64,000 bases of DNA from a virus. Under the pieces are notes generated by a model. That model did not search any database. It had not been told where the DNA came from and saw nothing but the letters and a program-made list of their open reading frames with translations. Below, piece by piece: positions 12,703 through 19,135 of this stretch (positions are counted from its first letter, which is position 1; every line of letters starts with the position of its first letter). The stretch is taken from positions 1 to 64,000 of IMG/VR virus record IMGVR_UViG_3300009181_000063; one strand, given 5' to 3'. The position numbers were made by a program, and so were the translations under genes.

Positions 12703-13303
12703 GTTTGTGTTGACCCACCCTCCCCTTATCCCTTCGGGATAGGGTAAGAGAGAGAGGCTGTGACGTAAGTCACATGTGACATTACTCACGCAGTGATGTT
12801 CATCACAGTAGAGAGAGTTGAGTCGGGCCGGCTCAACTTTGCTGAGTCCAGCCCATTCAAGCTAATTCCACCGGGAATTTGCGATCTCGAGAGAGATGAG
12901 AGAGAATGAGCTGAAGAGAGAGAGAAGGAGAGAGAGAGAGAGCCAAGCTAAGTAGCCGACATTAAATGTCGACAAATCGACTGATTAGGCTACTGTGAGC
13001 CACATCACAGGACTCAGCAGTTATGCCACCAGCTCTACAGCCTGTTCAGCCTGAACATATGCGTATATGTGAGAGATATCGCTTGAATAGGCTGAATATG
13101 CGATCTCAGCCCGGTAGAGAATAAAGAAGCAGAGATAGCAAGCCAGGATCCATATGATTCTCTCTCTCATATGCTCTCTCTAGTAGAACAAGGAGAAGTA
13201 AATCTATTTCGGGCCCATCCGCCACGTGATGCAGGTCACAGCAAAGGTACTTAGCCATAGCGCCATCAAGCTCTAATGTTCTCTATATCAAGCAAACAAC
13301 GAA
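12703..13303 (+). promoter_or_regulatory. Large non-coding control region (module 7 and beyond)
   Basis: About 600 bases without a credible gene. It opens with GTTTGTGTTG (12703-12712), a TATCCC-TTC-GGGATA hairpin and GAGAGAGAG. Three CRP-like palindromes follow head to tail at 12759-12774 (exact), 12775-12790 (TCACG end) and 12792-12807 (AGTGA start). Then come inverted repeat GTTGAG/CTCAAC (12829-12849), long GAGA tracts (12890-12941), nested inverted repeats at 12951-12994, another exact palindrome (12994-13009) and CAGCCT/AGGCTG with inner GTTCAGCCTGAAC. Near the end are CATATG and TCTCTC tracts (13150-13185) and a further CRP-like site at 13225-13240 followed by GCAAAGG. It is a candidate replication origin or master control region. 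Confidence 0.55.
12951..12994. repeat. Nested inverted repeat
   Basis: AGTAGCC (12951-12957) and GGCTACT (12988-12994) flank an inner 13-base palindrome GACATTAAATGTC (12958-12970). The last T is also the first base of an exact TGTGA-N6-TCACA site. This could be a protein-binding iteron or a cruciform at an origin. Confidence 0.55.
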
Positions 13304-13531
13304 ATGGAGCAAAAAATGATGGATTACCACAAGGCTGAAGAGGACAAGTACGACGCAGAACGTGACGTTGCTTTCCACGCAATTATGCAATTGGTTCGTG
13401 ACTCACTCACAACCAAGCAACAGGAAGAACTTATCAAGTTATACGTAGATGCCACATTTGCAAGTTATTGGGCTGGCTGGCATGGTCATGGCTATGCCAT
13501 TGAGAAGGTCGAAAAGAAGGTGAGCGCATGA
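13304..13531 (+). CDS. Small helical hypothetical protein
   Basis: The 75-residue product (MEQKMMDYHKAEEDKYDAER...) is helical with QLVRDSLTTKQQEELIKLYV and an aromatic stretch ASYWAGWHGHGYA. It is the first gene after the large control region and begins a chain of overlapping genes. Function unknown. Confidence 0.6.
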   Translation: MEQKMMDYHKAEEDKYDAERDVAFHAIMQLVRDSLTTKQQEELIKLYVDATFASYWAGWHGHGYAIEKVEKKVSA

Positions 13532-13668
13532 ACGATTCAATTAGCTGGGGCGAGTTAGCCGAACTCACCCACGAGTCACAGGTCGAGCGATTTGGCTTCT
13601 GTTCTTGTGAGGATCTTGAACCTCATGAGTATCCCTATCCATCATGCCTAACAAGGTTGATTCCATGA
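13528..13668 (+). CDS. 46-residue hypothetical protein
   Basis: The product starts MNDSISWGELAELTHESQVE and has a CSCEDLEPHEY segment that may bind metal. Both ends overlap neighbours in ATGA fashion. Confidence 0.55.
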   Translation: MNDSISWGELAELTHESQVERFGFCSCEDLEPHEYPYPSCLTRLIP

Positions 13669-13922
13669 GTCGCGTTATTAGGTATGACAGTAATGGCGAA
13701 CAGTTTTTGGGCGATCCGCCATCGCTGGCAGAAGTCATGGCTGATGTAGATGACCTAAGAGAAGGTAAGATTCCAGCAGGTGAACTGCATGGTCGTGTAT
13801 TAGACATTGTTGGGTCAATTCGTGACCTTGATGGTGAACTCTATTCAGACGAACAATGCCTATGGATGATTCACGATGTTATTAACCACTGGTCAGAACT
13901 AGCAGATGAAGGGAGATTTTGA
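13665..13922 (+). CDS. Acidic hypothetical protein
   Basis: The 85-residue product (MSRVIRYDSNGEQFLGDPPS...) is acidic and helical and ends NHWSELADEGRF. The start at 13665 overlaps the previous TGA; an in-frame ATG seven codons earlier is less likely. No family recognised. Confidence 0.6.
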   Translation: MSRVIRYDSNGEQFLGDPPSLAEVMADVDDLREGKIPAGELHGRVLDIVGSIRDLDGELYSDEQCLWMIHDVINHWSELADEGRF

Positions 13923-14065
13923 TGGACTTTGAGAATGTTATACCTATTGAGTCTAAGCCGAAGGTGTATTCAAAATTTTCGGACAAAAATACAAGAGAGC
14001 AGATATTGCAATCATTGCAAGATGAAGGACGACTTCATATCATCAAAGTAGGGGAGGATGAATGA
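13922..14065 (+). CDS. 47-residue hypothetical protein
   Basis: MDFENVIPIESKPKVYSKFS is followed by a short helix (TREQILQSLQDEG) and LHIIKVGEDE. Start and stop overlap the neighbours (TGATG, ATGA). Function unknown. Confidence 0.5.
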   Translation: MDFENVIPIESKPKVYSKFSDKNTREQILQSLQDEGRLHIIKVGEDE

Positions 14066-14289
14066 AGATTTCAACTAAAGATGCAATTATGATCCATATG
14101 CTTAAAACAGGTAATTTTGAAGATGCAACGCTAACCGTCAAAGGTTTGGTGGGCGCTAACCTCGTGGCAGCACGGGTTGCGTTACAAGAGTTACCTAAAC
14201 CATTGACACAAGAGGATATAGATAGTGTTCTTGCGTTCATTGTTGAGGCGGAAGCCACCCTCGAGTATCTAGGAGATGTGGAGGATTAA
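14062..14289 (+). CDS. Small helical hypothetical protein
   Basis: The 75-residue product (MKISTKDAIMIHMLKTGNFE...) contains LVGANLVAARVALQELPKPL and TQEDIDSVLAFIVEAEATLE. A helix-turn-helix cannot be excluded but no diagnostic motif is seen. It precedes the whiB gene by four bases. Confidence 0.55.
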   Translation: MKISTKDAIMIHMLKTGNFEDATLTVKGLVGANLVAARVALQELPKPLTQEDIDSVLAFIVEAEATLEYLGDVED

Positions 14290-14293
14290 TTGA

Positions 14294-14584
14294 ATGGCAG
14301 TAAAAGCATATGAAAACCTCAAACCAACTGCGGATTTATGGGAATGGCAAAATCAAGGTAATTGCGTAGGCAAGGATCCTGAGATGTTCTTTTTAGAGCA
14401 TAACATGCGTGACTCCATGAAGCGCAAGAAAGAAACAGAAGCAAAAGCTGTGTGCAAAGGTTGCCCGGTAATTGCTAAATGTTTAAATCACGCGTTAAGT
14501 GTCCCTGAAGCCTATGGCGTATGGGGTGGCTTGAGTGCTGATGAAAGGTTTTATTACAACACCAAGAGAAGGGTAAACGCATGA
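14294..14584 (+). CDS. WhiB-family transcriptional regulator
   Basis: The 96-residue product has four cysteines in WhiB order: C24, C54, C57 and C63 (CKGCPVIAKC). The GVWGG turn (75-79) and a basic C-terminus (TKRRVNA) follow. WhiB proteins bind a 4Fe-4S cluster and act through the main sigma factor in actinobacteria, so this gene is the firmest pointer to the host phylum. Phage WhiB proteins can rewire host promoters. Its stop overlaps the methyltransferase start (ATGA). Confidence 0.9.
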   Translation: MAVKAYENLKPTADLWEWQNQGNCVGKDPEMFFLEHNMRDSMKRKKETEAKAVCKGCPVIAKCLNHALSVPEAYGVWGGLSADERFYYNTKRRVNA

Positions 14585-15315
14585 AGGCTGTATCGCTGTT
14601 TGCTGGTGTAGGTGGATTTGATTTAGCGTTGGAGAATGCTGGTGTATCAGTAGTTGCTTCATGTGAAATCGATAAACACGCACGAGCTGTGCTTGCAAAA
14701 CAATTTCCAAACTCAACACTAATCAACGATGTAAAGGATGTAACAGGTGATCAACTTAGAAAACTCGGATTCAACGGTAGTGAAGGAATTATTGTCGGAG
14801 GATTTCCATGCCAGGATCTGTCCGTTGCGGGAAAGCGAGCAGGACTTGCTGGCTCTCGAAGTGGACTCTTCTGGGAAATCTGTCGCATCCTCGAAGAAAC
14901 GAAAACTAAATGGTTCGTCCTCGAAAACGTCCCCGGTTTGCTGTCATCTAACGACGGAGCAGACATGGGCACCGTCCTCCAAGCGTTGGCTGAGCGCGGG
15001 TATGGGGTCGCATACAGGATTCTTGACGCTCAGCACTTCGGAGTCGCCCAAAGAAGGCGTCGAGTCTTCATTGTTGGATGTCTTGGAGACAACGGGAGCG
15101 CACCTGCAGAAGTACTTGCTCTCATCGAGGGCATGCGAGGGCATCTTGAGACGAGCGACAAAAAGAGGAAAGTCATTGCCAGCGCTACTCCACTCAGCAC
15201 TCGAGCGGGGGATGGAAGAAAAGTAGCTAACGCTATTCCAGCAGAGATTTACCATCATGCAACAGTAGTCAACCAAGATGTGGACAGTGGTCACCTTGTG
15301 GTTCATCAAGAGTAG
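14581..15315 (+). CDS. Cytosine-C5 DNA methyltransferase, N-terminal catalytic half
   Basis: The 244-residue product holds motif I (SLFAGVGGFD, SAM binding), motif IV with the catalytic cysteine (GGFPCQDLS, C77), motif VI (ENV, 115-117) and motif VIII (QRRRR, 157-161). Target recognition and motifs IX-X are missing: the frame stops at 15315 and the rest continues one base out of phase in the next gene. The half would not be active alone in the usual single-chain design. The start overlaps whiB. Self-protection or host-restriction evasion is the likely role. Confidence 0.9.
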   Translation: MKAVSLFAGVGGFDLALENAGVSVVASCEIDKHARAVLAKQFPNSTLINDVKDVTGDQLRKLGFNGSEGIIVGGFPCQDLSVAGKRAGLAGSRSGLFWEICRILEETKTKWFVLENVPGLLSSNDGADMGTVLQALAERGYGVAYRILDAQHFGVAQRRRRVFIVGCLGDNGSAPAEVLALIEGMRGHLETSDKKRKVIASATPLSTRAGDGRKVANAIPAEIYHHATVVNQDVDSGHLVVHQE

Positions 15316-16045
15316 GAGAGCACAGACTGTGGATGATTTTGAGACATGGGTAGATGGAGAAGTTACTCCAACACTCAACGCGTTTGATAACAACGGGGAC
15401 ACTCGTGCAACGGTATTGATCTTCTATGGTAATCGAGTCGATGACATTCGTATTCAAGGAGGAGTAATCAATACACTACAAGCACGTATGGGAACTGGTG
15501 GAAACAATATGCCAATGCTGGCGTATCCAATACAAGATGGGCGTGATATGGAAAAGAAACAGAACGGTTTAGGTGTAGGTGACGAAAATGATCCTTCATA
15601 CACACTAGATAGAACTGGTGGTCAGGCTGTTGCTTATCCAATTCAAGGCACAGTAATTGGTCGTAGTGATACAGCTGGACCGCAAGGAAAGGGTTACGGC
15701 AATCCTGATGATCCTATGTTTACTATCGATACAGTTGGAGGTCATGCAGTGGCACGAGTAGGTAACTTTGAGTTGTATGACTTCCCTAAAGAAGATGTGG
15801 CGCCAAGCCTTAACGCTCGACGTGCTAAAGATACGTTGGCTTATGAGGACGCTGTTGTTCGCAGACTAACTCCGTTAGAGTGCGAGCGCTTGCAGGGTTT
15901 CCCTGATGGTTGGACTGATAGCCAGTCTGATTCACAGCGCTACAAGCAAATGGGTAATGCTGTTGCAGTACCTGTTGTTCAATGGATTATTAACCGTATC
16001 GTGGAGGTAGATAATGCAAGACCTGATGCAGAACCTAAAGAATAA
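15278..16045 (+). CDS. Cytosine-C5 DNA methyltransferase, target-recognition and C-terminal half
   Basis: The product has up to 255 residues. Its homologous part begins near the previous stop (about residue 11, KSRRAQTVDD). It carries the variable target-recognition region with repeated PSYTLDRTGGQAVAY-like units, then motif IX (RRLTPLECERLQGFPDGW) and motif X (YKQMGNAVAVPVVQWI). It overlaps the first half by 38 bases in the +1 frame. It may be translated separately from ATG 15278, giving a two-subunit enzyme, or be joined by +1 frameshifting; a sequencing indel is the plain alternative. Confidence 0.8.
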   Translation: MWTVVTLWFIKSRRAQTVDDFETWVDGEVTPTLNAFDNNGDTRATVLIFYGNRVDDIRIQGGVINTLQARMGTGGNNMPMLAYPIQDGRDMEKKQNGLGVGDENDPSYTLDRTGGQAVAYPIQGTVIGRSDTAGPQGKGYGNPDDPMFTIDTVGGHAVARVGNFELYDFPKEDVAPSLNARRAKDTLAYEDAVVRRLTPLECERLQGFPDGWTDSQSDSQRYKQMGNAVAVPVVQWIINRIVEVDNARPDAEPKE

Positions 16046-16211
16046 ATGCATTGAGATTCATAATGCTGGTGGGTTGGATGCTGTTGATCGGTATCTTGAT
16101 GAACACCACCGCCTGATTCCGTGGGAGTCGTGCTTTGAATGCGACGCCATTACCCCACGTGATCCACGAACACTTAAATGTTTTTTTGAGGAGGAATGTC
16201 ATGAAATCTAA
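16014..16211 (+). CDS. Small CxxC protein
   Basis: The 65-residue product (MQDLMQNLKNKCIEIHNAGG...) ends with SCFECDAITPRDPRTLKCFF and CHEI; CxxC plus two later cysteines suggest a zinc site. It overlaps the methyltransferase 3' end and has GGAGG 8 bases before the ATG. Confidence 0.6.
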   Translation: MQDLMQNLKNKCIEIHNAGGLDAVDRYLDEHHRLIPWESCFECDAITPRDPRTLKCFFEEECHEI

Positions 16212-16599
16212 TCCATACGATTTCTTTTTCTACGATAGAAACGGAAAAGGTATCACCATGAAGCAGTGGTGCGTTGAGTCCAGTAGCAAGTATGCTTTCA
16301 GAAAGGAAGTAACTGTTAATGGATTAAGGATTCTTACTAAGTGGACTGGTGTTGACGCACCAGAATACGACTGGATGGTTAAGAACCAGTTCAGTATTAA
16401 TAAGTGGAAGCCCAGTCACCGGGCTCGAGTCTTCGTCTCATACATATGGAATGAAGACAGCGAAATCGTAAAGTCTCAGCGTTACATTACGATTGAGCAA
16501 GCATACGAGGGTCATCACAAGTTGGTAGCGGAAGTTGAGGCTATGCACTTTGGGGTGTACCATCAACCAGTAAACCAATTGGAGGAAGTACATGGCTAA
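16201..16599 (+). CDS. Hypothetical protein
   Basis: The 132-residue product (MKSNPYDFFFYDRNGKGITM...) is rich in aromatic residues and Lys. The start at 16201 follows a GAGGAGG site and overlaps the previous gene by 11 bases. No motif was recognised. Confidence 0.6.
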   Translation: MKSNPYDFFFYDRNGKGITMKQWCVESSSKYAFRKEVTVNGLRILTKWTGVDAPEYDWMVKNQFSINKWKPSHRARVFVSYIWNEDSEIVKSQRYITIEQAYEGHHKLVAEVEAMHFGVYHQPVNQLEEVHG

Positions 16600-16891
16600 A
16601 AAAGTTACGCAAACTCTCAAGGCTCACCTAGCAAAGAACACCATCTTTGATAAGGGCGGGGCTTGGTTGTTGGAAATCACAATTCAAACTGAAGGTCATC
16701 AGATTTATGATCTAAACACATGCACAGCTTGGGCTAACCCATCGGCTGCTAAACGTTATCTTAAGTCGGTTGTATTGGATAACACACCACGCAAATCAAT
16801 CAAGATGGTTGTAACAAGTGGGAACCTCGACACTGGCAAGCCTCTTACTCTTGATGGCGAATTAACCTACAAGGTCGACGCAGGTCTATAA
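16592..16891 (+). CDS. Hypothetical protein, last of the plus-strand unit
   Basis: The 99-residue product (MAKKVTQTLKAHLAKNTIFD...) appears beta-rich, with WLLEITIQTEGHQIYDL, RKSIKMVVTSGNLDTGKPLT and LDGELTYKVDAGL. It follows GGAGG with a slight overlap and is followed by a bidirectional terminator. Function unknown. Confidence 0.6.
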   Translation: MAKKVTQTLKAHLAKNTIFDKGGAWLLEITIQTEGHQIYDLNTCTAWANPSAAKRYLKSVVLDNTPRKSIKMVVTSGNLDTGKPLTLDGELTYKVDAGL

Positions 16892-16898
16892 ACAAAAT

Positions 16899-16945
16899 TA
16901 CCCCCAGCCTTTAAAGCAAACTGTGAGTTGCTAAGGCTGGGGGTA
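16899..16945. terminator. Bidirectional terminator between convergent units
   Basis: TACCCCCAGCCTT and AAGGCTGGGGGTA pair perfectly over 13 bases. T-rich flanks lie on both sides (TATTTTTATG to the right; AAACAAAATTA, T-rich on the other strand, to the left). It separates the plus-strand unit from the minus-strand reductase. Confidence 0.9.
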
Positions 16946-16958
16946 TTTTTATGTTATT

Positions 16959-18998
16959 TTATTGATTCTCTTTAATAAGTCTTACTTCGCAAGCATCAGT
17001 TGTGCAGTACGCTTCACCGATAGCATCGGCCGCCATTCCTGCATACACTCCAGTAAAGTCAATTGGCATCAGTTTCATAGTCGCGTCGTTGAACTTTTTC
17101 TCTGTAATTTGAGTGTAAGGCATCTGCGGATAAGTCTCGTTCCCCATTGGTAGGAAGGAAACGGTTTTGAGTTGTCCGTCAAACATGTGTAGGACTGTTC
17201 CTACATCGTCCCTTTCAGTCTCTGCATTAAATGATACGGTTACAGATACCGAGTTGTCTGACCAATGTCGTTGAGCTGTAGCAGCAAGTGACACCTTCTC
17301 ATAAATTGATACATCTTTTTCTGATCGTTTAGCTGAGGATTTGATTGGAAAGAACACCACTGACGTAGTCTTTGGTGATTCGCTTGCCTTCTCAACTCGA
17401 TAGTTAGCCATCTTAAATAATGGAAGCATCGGATCCTCGTTGCTAAAACGAATAGCACGATCAAAGTACTCTCCACCCGGTGTCCAATGAACTCCCGGTG
17501 ATTCTCCCGCCAGGATCGATACTGTTCCTGATGGCTTTACCGTGGTGGTCTTGATTGACTCACGGATACCTAGCCACTCTGAATATGTGGTGTCGTACTT
17601 CTTAATGACCGCGTAGCCTTCGTCCATCCAGTTGCGAAGTATTGGCAAACCATTGATGTCTGCAAAGTTAGCAACACCTGACATTGAAGTACCAATGCGA
17701 CGGTTACGTTGCATGATGGCGTTAGTTTCTTCCCAATGTGTAGGTAGAAGCGTCACAGTCTTTGCGTATAGGTAGGCAAACTTAAGTGTGCGCTTGTAGT
17801 CCTCTAGATTTTCATGACGGTTTAGGTATGTTTCAACCAAGGTACACATCTCAAATGACTCTAGTGATTGCTCAGCACATGGGTTGTACCCAGCTACACG
17901 CCAATCCTTATCGTTTGCTGGATCAATGAGGCGACCATACTTACGGCTTACATCCATCCAAACAACGCCCGGTTCTCCGTTGTTAGCAATACCGTCGACA
18001 ATACCTGAAAGGTCAGCGCCTACGGATGCTTCGATTGAGTTGTTAGACATCCACGCCCAACCAGGGCTGGCTGGATCATATGAGTTGCGCTCTGGGAATA
18101 CGGCAGCGTTCTTTAAGTTCAAGAAGTCTGGGTCGTCTAAACGACCAATAAGTAGTTCTGCTGAACGACGGACGTTTCCTGATACAACGCATACGCCAAT
18201 CATGTTTCCAATGTCCGCAATATCACGACGAGTCACTGTCTGACCAGCACGACCTTTGAACAATGTATGAATATGGTTGTGAAGCTTTAAGAGGGGTTCG
18301 TGTCCTGCGGCTGTTCCACCGAAGGTTCGGATTGGCGTTCCTGCTGGGCGGATCTCGCTGTAATCAAAGCCTGCAATCTTCTGATCTGGTCGGAGGTAAG
18401 AATTGATGACTGCTGTGAGGGACTCAACCCAGCCTTCTCTAGTGTCTGCAATGATGGTAAGTGTTTCAGGTTCTTTTGGCTCATAGATTGTAAATTCCTT
18501 GTCTGCTCCCTTATCGTCAAAGCCAACGCCCACTCCGAGCATTGAGGCTTCCATAAGAAATGCGAATGGTTTTGCTGGATCGTTTTTGGTCATTGAAGAT
18601 GTGCTAACAAAAGCACAGTTCTGTAAAGCAGCGGAGTTCTTTTGCTCGTTAACAATTTGAGTGCCCATTACCCACAGCCCACGTCCCGGTGGTGACCACT
18701 TCAAATGGAACAAACGGTCGAAGGCTTCTTTAGCTGATGCCTGAGCTTTAGCGTCTGACCAAGGGAGTCGTTGGGATTTAGCGTGATCCTTTTGAAGGGA
18801 GTACATGCCATTGATTACTCGCTCGCATACATCTACCCAAGTCTCCTTGGTGCCGTCCTCTTTTAATCGGGAGTAAGTTCTTAAAAAAGTAATCTCTCCC
18901 ACCGAGTTTCCTGCCGCATCTTTGTAACCCCAAGGAACTGTCTTACCCTTGTATACAGTTACAAACTCATCTGCTAGGCGGAAACTCAAATTCATCAT
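16959..18998 (-). CDS. nrdJ: Class II (adenosylcobalamin-dependent) ribonucleoside-triphosphate reductase
   Basis: The 679-residue single-chain enzyme reduces ribonucleotides to deoxyribonucleotides for phage DNA synthesis. NPCAEQ gives the thiyl-radical cysteine C374 and E376; C385 lies 11 residues on, exactly the Lactobacillus leichmannii RTPR spacing (C408/C419), and C128 (NCAF) supplies the partner. PSGTVSILAGESPGVHW is the phosphate-binding segment. The end has a C-x4-C relay pair (YCTTDAC). It resembles the monomeric RTPR type. It needs B12 coenzyme from the host and no oxygen-dependent radical. Confidence 0.92.
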   Translation of the reverse strand: MMNLSFRLADEFVTVYKGKTVPWGYKDAAGNSVGEITFLRTYSRLKEDGTKETWVDVCERVINGMYSLQKDHAKSQRLPWSDAKAQASAKEAFDRLFHLKWSPPGRGLWVMGTQIVNEQKNSAALQNCAFVSTSSMTKNDPAKPFAFLMEASMLGVGVGFDDKGADKEFTIYEPKEPETLTIIADTREGWVESLTAVINSYLRPDQKIAGFDYSEIRPAGTPIRTFGGTAAGHEPLLKLHNHIHTLFKGRAGQTVTRRDIADIGNMIGVCVVSGNVRRSAELLIGRLDDPDFLNLKNAAVFPERNSYDPASPGWAWMSNNSIEASVGADLSGIVDGIANNGEPGVVWMDVSRKYGRLIDPANDKDWRVAGYNPCAEQSLESFEMCTLVETYLNRHENLEDYKRTLKFAYLYAKTVTLLPTHWEETNAIMQRNRRIGTSMSGVANFADINGLPILRNWMDEGYAVIKKYDTTYSEWLGIRESIKTTTVKPSGTVSILAGESPGVHWTPGGEYFDRAIRFSNEDPMLPLFKMANYRVEKASESPKTTSVVFFPIKSSAKRSEKDVSIYEKVSLAATAQRHWSDNSVSVTVSFNAETERDDVGTVLHMFDGQLKTVSFLPMGNETYPQMPYTQITEKKFNDATMKLMPIDFTGVYAGMAADAIGEAYCTTDACEVRLIKENQ

Positions 18999-19118
18999 TT
19001 TCTCTTTTCTTGTCGTATGGAAAGGTAATTTTACTCAAGCGGACCTTACACTTCATGACGTGTTAGTACAACTTTTATGCTTATCTAGCGTCGGTACAGG
19101 TTCATGGTTTAAAACACG

Positions 19119-19135
19119 AACATATCCGATATGTT
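19119..19135. repeat. 17-base palindrome, copy 1
   Basis: AACATATCCGATATGTT lies at the very end of the gene at 19135-20595 and before the reductase. The same sequence in inverted orientation occurs inside that gene at 19769-19785. It could be an operator pair; chance is not excluded. Confidence 0.35.

Noticed and set aside
6098-13240. Repeats as a possible CRISPR array
   Set aside because: Repeat copies are 0.5-1 kb apart with genes between, and they are hairpin/operator modules; no regular spacers.
14747-15226. 159-codon frame inside the methyltransferase
   Set aside because: Out-of-frame shadow: methyltransferase motifs are fully in the other frame.
18999-19134. Possible small gene between reductase and the 486-residue protein
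   Set aside because: No open frame longer than about ten codons with a ribosome site on the minus strand; left as spacer with the palindrome at its edge.
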